A DNA stretch of 64,000 nucleotides from the NCBI GenBank assembly GCA_963727075.1, contig CAVSET010000006.1, positions 1,426,001 to 1,490,000 on the forward strand, read 5' to 3'. The position numbers and the translations under genes are program-made. Positions 1 through 10,527 of the stretch are shown piece after piece (within the stretch, counting starts at the first letter, position 1; the number at the start of each line of letters is the position of its first letter). The DNA is from Bog-756 sp963727075 (GTDB taxonomy: Bacteria; Actinomycetota; Acidimicrobiia; Acidimicrobiales; RAAP-2). The notes beneath the pieces are model-generated. The model had not been told where the DNA came from. It saw only the letters and a list, made by a program, of their open reading frames with translations, and did not search any database.

Positions 1-428
1 ACGACACGACGATCGAAGCAAGGCCTCTACAGGATTCCCGGAGCGGCACCGGCAACCCTCTTCCCCTTCAAGATCGGGCTTGTTCCCCCAATCGATGCCA
101 CGGGCGGCCGGTCGCCGTAAGCCATCCCAATCCAGCATCGTGGCGACTCGTGACTGAAGCCGACCGAACGAGCATGCTCAGGCTGCGCCTCACCAACATG
201 GCCGGTTGGCCCCGACGATCGACGGTCGGTCGGCACCACTGAGTCGATTCGCGGGGACGATGTTGCAACTGGAGGTGCCCGCCGGGCAGCACCTCGTCGA
301 GCTGGACTACTGGCCCACCACCTTCACCGTTGGGCCTCGTCCTGGCCGGCTGTGCCGTGGTCGGGCTGGTCACCGCATCTGTGCTCAGCTGGGTCCGCAC
401 ACGTCGGATCCGCCGGGCAGGAACATAG
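1..428 (+). CDS. YfhO-family membrane protein, C-terminal fragment (truncated by window edge)
   Basis: This is the C-terminal end of a large polytopic membrane protein. It is readable only by joining frames, with breaks near 108, 213 and 330. The joined translation runs through LYRIPGAAPAT, VAVSHPNPASWRLV, ATIDGRSAPLSRFAG and LDYWPTTFTVG, then a last membrane helix (LAGCAVVGLVTASVLSW) and a basic tail RTRRIRRAGT with a TAG stop at 426-428. The same series occurs in the fuller gene at 18808-21238 (PVAVRHPSPSEWR, GWRATVDGRPLALEPYAG), so the two are paralogues. The YfhO family is linked to glycosylation of lipoteichoic or wall polymers; that role is family knowledge. The N-terminal part lies outside the window. 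Confidence 0.7.
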
Positions 429-507
429 CAGGCCGAACCAGGCTGAGGCGAGCCTCATCAGACACCAGGAGCCCCCGGTGGCTCCCTGCCACCACCGAAG
501 GACAAGG

Positions 508-513
508 TAGCCT
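508..513 (+). promoter_or_regulatory. Putative -10 box (TAGCCT) for leaderless gtrA-like gene
   Basis: TAGCCT fits the actinobacterial TANNNT -10 pattern and ends 8 nt before the GTG at 522, so transcription would begin at or near the start codon. No Shine-Dalgarno sequence and no convincing -35 box is seen. The same geometry occurs before several other genes in the window. Confidence 0.3.
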
Positions 514-521
514 TCTGAATC

Positions 522-1006
522 GTGAGGGACGCTGTCACCCGCTTTTGGCGGTTCTGTCGTACGCCCCGAGGGGCTCAAGCTGATCAAGTACACCATGGTG
601 TCGGCGATCTCCGCAGCCACATCGCTGCTCATCCTGACGATCGTCTACGGCGTGCTCCGGCTGTGGGACCGAGGTGATCAGCGTCCTTTTCTCCAACGTC
701 ATGGCGGGTATCCCCTCCTACTTCCTCAACCGGCAGTGGGTGTGGGGGAAGTCGGGCCGGTCGCATATATGGCGAGAGGTATTGCCCTTCTGGGTCATGT
801 CACTGACCGGCATCGGATTTGCACTCTTCACCGCCAACGTGGCGCACAACTATGCCGACGCCCACCACCTGCACCATCTGGTCCGCACCGTCCTGGTGGT
901 CGGGGCCAACGTCGCGGCGTTCGGGATCCTTTGGGTACTCAAGTTCCTCATTCTCAACCGGCTCTTCGCCGAGATAGCCGACGCAGAGGTGGGAGCCGAG
1001 GCCTGA
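522..1006 (+). CDS. GtrA-family membrane protein
   Basis: This is a small four-helix membrane protein of the GtrA family, proposed to help flip or supply polyprenyl-linked sugars for glycosylation. The joined reading starts at GTG 522 (VRDAVTRFWRF), shifts near 560 into EGLKLIKYTMVSAISA and shifts again near 667 into VISVLFSNVMAGIPSYF. It then reads LNRQWVWGKSGRSH, the family's conserved NRxWxW segment, and two more helices to the stop at 1006. The joined length of about 160 residues is normal. The two frame breaks look like sequence errors because each helix is intact. It follows the YfhO-like fragment by 93 nt. Confidence 0.8.
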
Positions 1007-1444
1007 GCGGCGGGTGGTTGGTGGTGGGAAACGGGGTGGACACCACCATCGGGAATGATCCCTCCACGGTCCTTTCCGGGCAGCTCGAGGTCCGTGGATC
1101 CCACCTGAGATGGCAGGCGCCGCCGGCAGGTACAGTCTTCGGGGACCAGGGGAGGCGCTCCGTTACGCATGCCATCCAGCTGGCGAAGGGGGTACGGTGA
1201 CCAGGACTGTCGTACGAGGTGCGTCGGGATCGGCCAACCCGACCCGCCTGATGATGTGGCCTTCAATGCGGTGGATCCCGCGTCCCGGGTCGGAGATATC
1301 TCATGGCCGCCGACGACCATTTGGCCCGGTAGCCATCCGGCACGAGGGCTCGGTTACGCTAATCCCCCGGGACTACCGTTTTTCCACGGGCGCCACTCAG
1401 GTCGGGCAAGGTCGACATAGGAAGAATGCGAAGCGGGTAATGGC
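1007..1444. other. Intergenic region without recognisable gene
   Basis: These 438 bases lie between the GtrA-like gene and the oxygenase gene, which share a direction. Open frames on either strand have biased, repetitive composition and no recognisable domain. It may hold the promoter for the oxygenase gene, but no clear box was found. Confidence 0.4.
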
Positions 1445-2320
1445 ATGACCGTTGAGGCTACGAACGAGACCAACTCACCCCGTGCTGGACATGGCCCGGC
1501 TCGAGAGCGATCTGGCCCGCCTTCGTCCGAGGTATCAGAGGGCAGATCCCTACCCTCACGTCGTGCTCGACAACTTTCTCGAGCCCCTCACGGTCGAGGC
1601 GGCAATAGAGGAATTCCCTCCCATCGATCCCGATCAATGGACCAACTACCTCCATACGAACGAGCGGAAATTCAGCAACACGGCTCCCGAGACCTGGGGA
1701 CCTACCCTCCGACGCATCCTGGAGGAGCTCAACTGCCCGCGTTTTGTTCGCTTCGTAGGCGAGCTGATCGGTGTCGATGAGCTCATAGCGGACCCCTCGC
1801 TGGAGGCGAGCGGCCTCATGGGTCGACGACCGGCGGGTATCTCAACGTCCATTCCGACTTCACCGTCCACCCCCACAACCGCACATGGCGCCGCCGTGCC
1901 AATCTCCTCCTCTACCTCAATGATGAGTGGAAGTCCGAATACGGCGGCGACCTCGAGCTGTGGAGCGCCGATATAAAGCGGTGCGTCGAGAAGGTCAGCC
2001 CGGTGGCCAATCGGGTGCTCATCTTCACCACGGATGTCGATTCCTTCCACGGCCACCCCGAACCGATGCGGTGCCCTCAAGGGGTGACGAGACGCTCGTT
2101 GGCGCTGTACTACTTCACTGTCGAGGAAGACCCGGTGGTCCGGTCGACCGAGTATCGCGCCCATCCGGGGGACGGCGCCCGGTCGATCATGATCTATGCG
2201 GACACCCGGATGCTGCGGGTCTACGACTGGGCCAAGCGCCATCTCGGCGTGTCCGATCAAACCGGCAGCAAGATTCTCGCGTTCCGCGACCGCTTCCGAC
2301 GGAAAGGCCATCAGGAGTAG
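1445..2320 (+). CDS. 2OG-Fe(II) oxygenase (prolyl-4-hydroxylase-like)
   Basis: This is predicted to be a non-haem iron dioxygenase that uses 2-oxoglutarate to hydroxylate a substrate, possibly a sugar or lipid in the surrounding glycan locus. The N-terminal part reads ADPYPHVVLDNFLEP, a typical opening of this family. After a frame break near 1822 it reads TTGGYLNVHSDFTVHPHNR, giving the HxD iron ligands, then YGGDLELW, the distal ligand in DSFHGHPEP, and the 2OG-binding arginine in TRRSLALYYF. The stop is at 2318-2320. The start is uncertain: ATG 1445 needs a second break near 1480, while ATG 1490 (MARLESDLARL) is in frame. The substrate is unknown. Confidence 0.75.
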
Positions 2321-4466
2321 TGGCAGATACGGCCACCATTACCCGGCAGCCGGACACCCAGAAGGCGACGGACCCTCCACCGGTGGCGGAGCGACCCCCT
2401 CGCCATCGGTCACCGGCCGACCTGAGCCGACGACGATTCACGATTGGCGTCGTCGTGGGCTGTGTGATCGTCCTGCCTCCCCTGCTGTGGGTGCTGTGGG
2501 ACCTCTGGTCGGGCTCGCTGAACCCGCTCCGAAGCGTACCTTACGACGATTTCTACGATCTCCAGGCCCGGGCGATGTTCCATGGTCACCTCTATCTCCC
2601 CAACGGGAGAATGGGCATCGAGGCCTTCGTGCACAACGGGAGGCAGTACACCTACTTCGGCATCTTCCCTTCGCTGATCCGCATGCCCATCCTGCTGGTC
2701 ACCAGCCGCCTCGACGGGGAGATGACGGCACCTCCCATCCTGGTGGCGTGGATGCTGACGGCGCTCTTCAGCTCACTGATGCTCTGGCGTCTCCGTATCC
2801 TCATGCGCGGACGAGCACTCGTTGGCCGTGCCGAGGCGGTGTCGTTCGGAGCGTTGATGGCCACGATCATGGGTGGATCCGTGATCCTATACCTCGCGGC
2901 GACTCCCTTCGTCTACAACGAGGACTTCGCCTGGAGCGTGCCGCTCACGATCGGGAGCCTGTTCGCTTTGCTGGGGGTACTCGAGCGGCCCTCACGGCGT
3001 CGGGTCCTGGCCAGTGGTGTGCTCATCTTGGCCACCAACCTCAATCGATCGCCGGCTGGCTGGGCGTGTGTCATCGCTGCATTCCTGGTTGCAGGATGGT
3101 TCTCCATCGGTACGAGGTGGCCCTCCAATCGCCGTTGGGCCGGTCCGCTTGGTGGTCGGGATCGTTCCCTTGTCGTCAGCTGCGCAGTCACCTATGCCAA
3201 GTTCGGTATTCCGGTCGGTCTTCCGATGGCCGATCAGATCTGGGCTTCGGTGAACGCGCACCGGCGGATCTTCCTGGCAACCAACGGGGGCAAGGCCTTG
3301 AGCTTCGGCTTCTTTCCCAGCACGCTGTGGGCGTACCTCCAACCGTTCGGCCATACGCGTTCAGCGGCCTCTTCCCGTTCATCGCACCTCCGGGTGCTCC
3401 GGCCTCGTGGCTGGGCGGGGCCGTGATGGACCAGAGCTACCCGACGGCCAGCTTTACGGCTACATCGCCCTTGCTCCTGGTTCTCAGCTGCTGGGGGGCC
3501 GTGACCGCCTTCCGGCCCAAGGTCGGTTGGCCAGGTACGGCTTGCCCGGCATCATGGTGATCGGAGCAGCTGCGGGTGCCGGCGGCGTGCTGCTGTGGGG
3601 CTATATGTCCGCAGCGGTATCTCGCCGACCTCATGCCGTTCTTCATCATCGCCAGCGGGACGGGCCTGATCGACCTATGGCGTCGCCATGGGGCGACGCC
3701 TCGGCGAGCGAAGAGGCTATCTGTCATCACGATCGTCCTCGCCGGCTATTGCATCGTGGCCAACCTCGCCATCACCGCGTTTCCGGTCACCCAGTGGACA
3801 GCCGTCCAGAACATTCGTTTCGTCACCCAACAGGAATCCCTCAGCATCGGCTCGGTAGCGAACAATGTGGAAACGGGGCATCGTGCCCTACTGGGCGCCG
3901 GCGGGACAGTTGTTCGCCATCAACGATTGTTCAGGTCTCTATCTCTCATCCGGTAACGACATGAAGGATGTACCGGGTCAGCAGATCGAGCACTACACCT
4001 GGCGGCCCGTCGAGCAGAGCCCCACCTTCACCCATACCATCGGTTTCACGTTCAATCGACCCACAGAGCAACCTCACCGGGCCGATCCCGCTCTGACCTA
4101 CGGGCAAAGCACGCTGGTCATCGGGCCGGCGCGCAAGGGCTACCTGCACCTGCAGATCCTGAATTCCGGCACCTCGATCAACTGGCCACCCGCCACGGGA
4201 TGGCCGTTCGCCATCACGCCGGCGTTGGTCCACAAGCAATCCAGATCACAGTGACGATTGATCCGAACCTGCAATCGATCGACGTCGTCTGGTACGGGTC
4301 GCAGATGCTGAATCATTACCTGGCCGGCACCGGGCCAGCCGTGGTCCAAACAACGGGGACTTCAACCTCGGGCGTCCTCCCTCTCATTTCGGTCGCTGAC
4401 GTGCCGGTTGCCCCGACCGCAGGCTCCGGCACGAACCTCTGCCGGAGCCTGACGGGGAGCCGCTGA
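2320..4466 (+). CDS. Polytopic GT-C-like membrane protein (paralogue A, plus-strand copy)
   Basis: This is a large membrane protein of GT-C topology, likely a polyprenyl-phosphate-sugar-dependent glycosyltransferase, though no assignable family motif proves this. GTG 2320 overlaps the previous stop by one base. The N-terminal part has a cytoplasmic leader, a first helix, then LWSGSLNPLRS, YDLQARAMFHGHLYLPNG and YTYFGIFPSLIRMP. Many helices follow, then a soluble C-terminal domain (INDCSGLYLSSGNDM; LHLQILNSGTSINWP). About seven frame breaks must be joined between 3110 and 4260. The gene at 23268-24974 is a paralogue with the same blocks but lacks most of the C-terminal soluble domain. Confidence 0.7.
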
Positions 4467-4472
4467 CCCCTG

Positions 4473-6633
4473 GTGTCCCCGGCTTCGAGTAGATCGGAGA
4501 ACCCGTCTGATCCTTCCGCCACCACGCCCATCGGCTGCTTCTCCTGCGTCGTCGATGACAAACCTCGATTCCACCTCGAGGCGCTGCGTTGGTTCGCCTC
4601 CCTGACCATCGTGGCCGGGGTGAGCCCCTCCGACCTCATCATCCACGTGGTGGGTTCTGAGTCCTCAGAGATTCTGGACCATCTAAGGACTCAGGGTGTC
4701 CTCGTTCGAACCATCGATCGGTTCGATCCCCGTTCGCCCCATTGCAACAAGATCTCGGGCGCCCTGCGGCTGGCGGAGGACCACCGGGACGGAACCTTCG
4801 TCTGTGTGACACCGACATGGTCCTCCTCGAGGATCCACGCCAGCTGGCAATTCCGCCCGATGCCATCGCCGGCAAGCCGGTCGACGCACCCGTCCCACCT
4901 CTCGACGTGCTACTTGACATCTTCAAGGCCGCCGGCGTGGCCGAGCCCACGACGGTGCCACTCCCTGGCCCGCCGGCCAATCGACGGTCAGCGGGAACAA
5001 CAACGGCGGGCTCTACCTGGTGCCCGGCCCCGTCCTGGCCCGGGTGGCGGCGGCGTGGGCCCGATGGGCCCTCTGGCTCCTCGATCGGGCCGAGTTGCTC
5101 GGCGAATGGGCCGTCTACGTCGATCAAGTCTCAATGGCACTGGGACTGGCGGATGAAGGGATCCGTTCGGTCCCCCTTGCCGTTGAGTGGAATACTCCGA
5201 CCCACGACTTGAGCCGAATCCCCGACGATGCTCCGAAACCCCTCGGCATCCACTACCACCAAGAGGTGGACGCCGAGGGTCGGATCCGGCATACGGGCAA
5301 GGGGACCATCGATGTCCAGATCGACGTTGCCAACGCAGCCTTCGATCACTTTCGGCGAGAAGCCACCCGACCGGACGAGGACGAGGGGCGGACCCGGCTC
5401 GCTGATCTGCTCCGCATCCTGCGACCCGAGTCGGTCCTCGAAGTCGGTTGGGCCCCGGGAGCTCTCCGGACCTGTCCTTACAGCGCTGGGAGGGACTTGA
5501 CTCGTGGACCGATGACGGCGTGCGTCCAGCCGGGGACCACCGGTCGACGGTGAAGACCTCGCCGGGACGATCGGGACCATCCGCTGGAGGCGGACGTCAC
5601 GGTATGCCTCGACGTCGTCACGACGACAAACTGAGCGATCCGCTTACCAGGATTGGTCGTGCAGCTCTGGAGCTCGGCAAAGCATGGGCTGGTGGTCTCG
5701 GGCTTCGACGCCCCTCCGTCGCCGGTGATCCCAGCATCCGATCCTTTCATGAGCCCTGTCAATGACCCTCCAAGATTCGCTCCTGCTGCAGAGATTTACC
5801 CGGTCGCTGACGATGAGGCCTGGTTACCTTCGTCGTGCTCAGGCCACCGGCGAGGGCACGCGACTACACCAGCTCCACGCTGATGCCGCTGATAGGACGG
5901 CATCCGGACCCGATGTCGCTGATGGCCTTGCGCTTGCACGCCCGGCGGACAACGGGCTTCTATCCTGATCATGCACCCCGGCTGTGGGAATACCCGGTCG
6001 TCGCCGATTGGTCATGGAACACCTGCCTTCGGGAAGCAAGCTCGTCGACGTCGGGAGCGGCGTCACTCCGTTGGCTCCGTTCCTGACCAGCCATGGCTAC
6101 CTCGTCGACACCGTCGACCCATCGGAGAACCGTCGCACGTGGCCGCCTCAGCCCGACTGGAACGAATGGGACTTCCTTGACTACGGAGCGGCGGGGCTGG
6201 CCAATAGATCATGGAATTGCATCCTCGGTGAATTGCCCTTCGACCGCGGTACGACGGCGTCTATTCGGTGAGCGTGATCGAGCACGTACCCGCCACCGTT
6301 CGCCGGGACCTGCTGTCAGAGATCTCCACCCGGACTCGACTCGGCGGAGTGGTTGTTCTGACCATCGATCTGATGCGGGAACAGGAAGCACTGTGGAACC
6401 GCAACCTCGGCGTTGAGGTCGAAGACCCTGCGGTGCACGGTACATTGCAAGACGTTGTCGATGAGGGCTCTAGGGTCGGTCTCGAGCTCATCCACCAGGA
6501 GATCGTCCGAGGATGGGGGGAGACCAATGTCGACATCGGACTCCTGCTCATGCGGCAATCGAGGGAGCACCCGATCCGCGCCAGAGGGATAGCGGGTTGG
6601 ATTGGTTCGAGGCGTCAAAGGATCGCGCACTGA
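4473..6633 (+). CDS. Glycosyltransferase-like / methyltransferase multidomain protein
   Basis: Joined frames give roughly 715 residues. Module 1 (4473-5370) resembles a GT-A glycosyltransferase: CFSCVVDDKPRFHLEALRW, CNKISGALRLAED, a DTD metal-binding-like motif in CDTDMVLLEDP, GNNNGGLYLVPGP and YVDQVSMALGLADEG. Module 2 (about 5390-5830) opens with LRPESVLEVG, a class I SAM methyltransferase motif I. Module 3 (about 5835-6633) contains LVDVGSGVTPLAPFL, DTVDPSENRRTWPP, YSVSVIEHVPA and LGGVVVLTIDL, a complete methyltransferase. No stop plus start with a ribosome site separates modules 2 and 3; VTFVVLRPPARARDY runs on into the third. GTG 4473 lies 6 nt after the previous stop. At least six frame breaks occur, so two adjacent genes remain possible. 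Confidence 0.6.
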
Positions 6634-6669
6634 GCCCGCTGGTCGCCCGGAGCTGCGGTCGGGTTCTTG

Positions 6670-7953
6670 CTATTTTGCAGGAAGGCTGTCGGCGCCCACC
6701 GGGGGAGGACTGGCCGACGCCCGGGTCTGCCGATTCCACCAGCTGATCCTGCCCTTGAAGCGCAATATCGGTCGTTCGAGTCCGAAGTAGCTCGCCGACA
6801 CGAAGGCGATAGCCAGACCGAGCACGGCGCTCGCCAGCAGCCAGAAAGCCACCATGCCGGCGTGCCAACCCGTCCATTTCATGAACTGATTGATGAGATC
6901 CAGGTGCCACAGGTAGATCCCATAGGAGATGACACCCAGGCTCGCCATTGGCCAGGAACGTAGCAACCGCCGGATTGGCGAGCGCTCCTGAGGCCCGAAT
7001 ACGGCCGGTAACAGAAGTAAGAACGCGAAGGCGCCGTAGAGTTCCTGTCGCTCCAAGTTAACGCGTGCCGTAACGAAAGGCAGGATGTCATGGTTGCTCA
7101 TGACATGTGAGACGACAACGAACACTACTGCCGCACCGGCCCAGCTGATCCAAGGCATGAACCAATTCGACAACCAGGTCGGCTCGGACTCCCGCTCGGT
7201 GAACCAGACGCTGAGGACAGCCAGAAGCATTCCGAAGGCAAAAAGGTCGAGGTAGGCTGGCAGCCAGTCCACCATGAGGGCCGGGTAGATCGCCCTCGTC
7301 GCGCAGTTGGGGGCACAAAGAGCCACGAACTTTCCGTTCTTGACGGTCAAGATCGGAAGGTGCAGGACCCAGTATCGGAACACAAAACTGATGATGCACA
7401 GCGCGGCGAGACCGGCCAATTCCCAGACCAGCTGACGCTTCTGCGGTCGCCGACGAAGACCCACCAAGGCCGCATACAGGGGAGGAATGAGATAGAAGCT
7501 CATCTCCGTGCACAGAGACCACGCCTGGGTGATGCCCAAGAATGGGGCGGTCGGAAAGTAGATCTGGAGAAACAGGTAGTGGATCGCCACCCCCTGCCAC
7601 CCTGGGCCCAACTCGATGATGTGGAACACATAGGTCAAGACGGTAAGGGCGAGCCAATAGGCCGGTACGATCCGGAGCAATCGACGCTCCCAGAACTTGC
7701 GCACGTTGACCGAGGGACGTTCGGTCAGGTGAGACACGGCGAATGGCCGGTACAGCAGGAACCCGGAGATGAGGAAGAAGACCGACACACCGATCTCGAG
7801 ACGGCTGGTGTAGGCACCCAGCGACGAGCGGCGGGTGAATCCGGAGACCCATGCGGTGTGGAGGAGAAGCACCGATACTGCGGCTATGGCCCGCAGCCCG
7901 TCGAAACAGGCGAAGTGCCGGGGCTTCACGGTCGCTTGTTCGACACTGACCAT
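6670..7953 (-). CDS. Acyltransferase family 3 (OafA/YrhL-like) membrane protein
   Basis: This integral membrane acyltransferase transfers acyl (often acetyl) groups to extracytoplasmic sugars. The 427-residue frame is unbroken, unusual for this part of the window. The N-terminal helix carries FDGLRAIAAVSVLLLHTAW with the conserved arginine and histidine, followed by GVSVFFLISGFLLYRP, RRLLRIVPAYW, TQAWSLCTEMSFYLIPP and, near the end, GVISYGIYLWHLDL. About ten helices are predicted and no SGNH esterase domain follows. The open frame runs upstream to 8268, but the family begins at ATG 7953. It could add O-acetyl groups to the locus glycan. Confidence 0.88.
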   Translation of the reverse strand: MVSVEQATVKPRHFACFDGLRAIAAVSVLLLHTAWVSGFTRRSSLGAYTSRLEIGVSVFFLISGFLLYRPFAVSHLTERPSVNVRKFWERRLLRIVPAYWLALTVLTYVFHIIELGPGWQGVAIHYLFLQIYFPTAPFLGITQAWSLCTEMSFYLIPPLYAALVGLRRRPQKRQLVWELAGLAALCIISFVFRYWVLHLPILTVKNGKFVALCAPNCATRAIYPALMVDWLPAYLDLFAFGMLLAVLSVWFTERESEPTWLSNWFMPWISWAGAAVVFVVVSHVMSNHDILPFVTARVNLERQELYGAFAFLLLLPAVFGPQERSPIRRLLRSWPMASLGVISYGIYLWHLDLINQFMKWTGWHAGMVAFWLLASAVLGLAIAFVSASYFGLERPILRFKGRISWWNRQTRASASPPPVGADSLPAK

Positions 7954-8295
7954 GTCGGCCGTGGCGGAACCTGACAGCTCCTGAGTGCCGTGCCGCTTGT
8001 CTGGCTCGGTATCGATCAGATCTGTTCGTGCTCCACGGCTGCCTCTTGGTCGGAATCGATCAGATGATCGTCGTCTCGAAAGCAGGCCAAGCGACTGGCC
8101 TTGCCCTATGCCCTGGACCATCATTTTGGCACGTGGATTACACGCCTGCCTCGTTCCAAGGCGCTGTCGGGCGGGGCCGGTGCAGGCACGTCGCGACCGG
8201 CTCTCTGGGCGCGCCCATATCGCCCCGCCCGGCGCATCGCCAGGTCCGCATCCACCCCACTGAGCCACCGATGAAGCGCCGTATCCAGAAGACGC
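7954..8295. other. Intergenic region
   Basis: These 342 bases separate two minus-strand genes. The open frames here have arginine/proline-rich shadow composition and no domain. The right edge is uncertain because the neighbouring gene's stop depends on a frame correction. Confidence 0.35.
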
Positions 8296-10458
8296 TCACC
8301 GCGGATGGACAACCGCCGGGATCGAGTGGGCCATCAATGTGGAATACGGACACAACCATCTCCTTGAACACGTAGGTGGACGGTCCAACGATGGATCAGC
8401 TTGCACGTTGGGGTCCTGCCCGACCCACCGCACCTCCTGGGAAGCGCCACTGTGATCGTGATCACGTCACCGTAGCGACCCACGTCGACCACCCGGCGAA
8501 ACTCACTGCAGCTGACGATCGGTGAGAATCCTCCGCGAGACTGAGTGTTCCCCAGGACCTGAACGTAATTGGATTCATCGGGCCCATCCAACGGGTACGT
8601 ATCGTTGGAGAAGTAGCCGGTGATCGCTATTCGGGTGTGTTGGACATGCTGAGCCCATGCGTAGAGCGGAGCCAAGGGCGGGGTGTTTTGATACCGGTCG
8701 TGTTGATAGAGAGTGCTGGAGGCCGAAGGCTATGGCCACCCAAACAATCCACCCACAAGAATGGCCGCGGCCGGTAGGCGCCGAGATAGCCAATGCCGCC
8801 GGTGCAGGATCATTGCTGTCCCGATCGCGAAGCTGAAAGCTCCAACAAGTACTCCTAGCCCGGCGTCCATCCCGCGTACGGCGGGCGCAAACTGTTGCGA
8901 GAAGATTGATGATGGCCAGATGGTCGAGTCAACTTGGGTCACAACACCATGAGCCCACTCGCAACCAGGAGTCCCCACTGCACTCGGGCACTACCGGCAT
9001 ATCCGAACAATCGGCAGCAGGAGAAGCCCGATGATCAGAGCGGCAAATGAGTAGCGGAGGTTGTACACAAAGTTGTATGGCACGTTCGGATAAAGGAGCG
9101 GAACGGTGAGGGGCTGGGGTGTGAACACAAATCCGATACCCGTGGCGATGCCGACCAGCGCCAGCATCCGGTGGATGTGGCTGCGGGGCGTCCAGGCGCC
9201 CAGGATCAGACCGCCGACGACCAAGCCCAAGGACGGCCCACCAGGCGGGTCCGAGCGACTCGCGAAATCCGGGAAGAAAGAATCCCCGCCAGTCGCTCCA
9301 CTTGAACAGGAACGTGGCAACGCTCGATGCCGGTGAGAGGTCGGGCGGCCCGGGAAGGTCGATCGGACCTAGATGAATGGCATTGGGAAGTGGATTGCCA
9401 ATGACCAAGACGTTGCGCACGTACCAGAATCCCCCGGTGAGCAACACCAGCGAGAGCCACATGAGACCGTGGCGTGCACGCAATCCCCGCGGGGCGATCG
9501 CCCACACGCCAATTGTCAGTGCGGCAGCAGGTACGACAAAGGTGAACTTCGTTCCCAAGGCAAGTCCAGTGGCCAGCGCGGCTATGCACATCGCCGGTAG
9601 TCGAGCGTTTGACCGATCACCCGATGGGCTCGGCAGGTCCGAATTCACCAACAGCGCCACTGCCGCAGCCAGCAGACCGAATCCGACAACATCCGTGTAG
9701 GCCCCACCGGGTTGGGTTGCAACAAGGCCAGGGGTGCCATGAGAACCGCTCCACCAGCCAGCGTGACGGGCCCGGCACCGAAGGGTCGGCCTACACACCA
9801 GGAGGCCAGAAAGCACCAGAGCAAGCCAACCCAAATTGAGGACGGAGAGAGAACGTCATTGCCAAGGAACACGATGCCTAGTGCGTGTACAAGCTCTCCG
9901 TTCTCCGGATAGAAGGCGATGCTCGAGTGAAAGTCAACGAAGTGCAGCGCAGTGATGGAGCCGGTCTGTGCAAACCGCGCCGCGAACGGCATGTGATACC
10001 AGATGGTGTCTGGAGTCGTCATTCCATGATGCAGAGCGTCGACCGTCCGGGAGCTCCAATCGGCGACCACCACGCTGGTCAGAGCCAAAGCCACAAACAG
10101 CCTGGCCGGAGCGTTGCGTGGCACAGCGGCATGGGAGGCCGATGATCCTTCTCCGCTCAACGCCCTCAGCCCCTGCCGGAAGCCAACCGTGCGATCGGCG
10201 CGCCAAGAGCCAGCAGACCCAGCCGACAAGGACAAGAGACCCGGTCAACGGGACAAGTCGAAGGAGCCCCACCGCCCCCAGTACCTCAGCGGTGAGCACC
10301 ACTGTGCTCAGTACCAGTACGACATCGACCAAGACAGCTGGAGCGCCGGACCATCGTGGTAGAAGACGTCTTCGCCAGCTGGACGCCGCCCAAACAACCG
10401 GCATGATGGCAACAACGGCAAGAGCCAAGCCGAGCAGGAATCGGGCAGGATTCGACAC
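8296..10458 (-). CDS. Polytopic GT-C-like membrane protein (paralogue B, minus-strand copy)
   Basis: This large membrane protein is related along its length to the gene at 13269-15474. From GTG 10458 it reads NPARFLLGLALAVVAIMP, then WSSRTVDALHHGMTTPDTIW, YHMPFAARFAQTGSITALH and NGELVHALGIVFLGNDVLSP. It continues with ALGTKFTFVVPAAAL, GFWYVRNVLVIGNPLP, VPYNFVYNLRYSFAALI and a C-terminal WAQHVQHTRIAITGY segment. The block TPDTIWYHMPFAARF resembles the first extracytoplasmic loop of GT-C enzymes. About seven frame breaks must be bridged, and the stop is placed only approximately, near 8296. The likely role is glycosyl transfer from a lipid-linked donor at the outer membrane face; the acceptor is unknown. 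Confidence 0.6.
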
Positions 10459-10527
10459 AGCGACCCACGACGAATTCAGGGAGAAATGTCATGGCAGGCC
10501 AAGACGACCGGCCACGCATTGAACTTG

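Noticed and set aside
8028..8375. Plus-strand open frames in the gap beside the acyltransferase
   Set aside because: Composition is low-complexity, no ribosome site, and the right half overlaps the conserved C-terminus of the minus-strand paralogue B.
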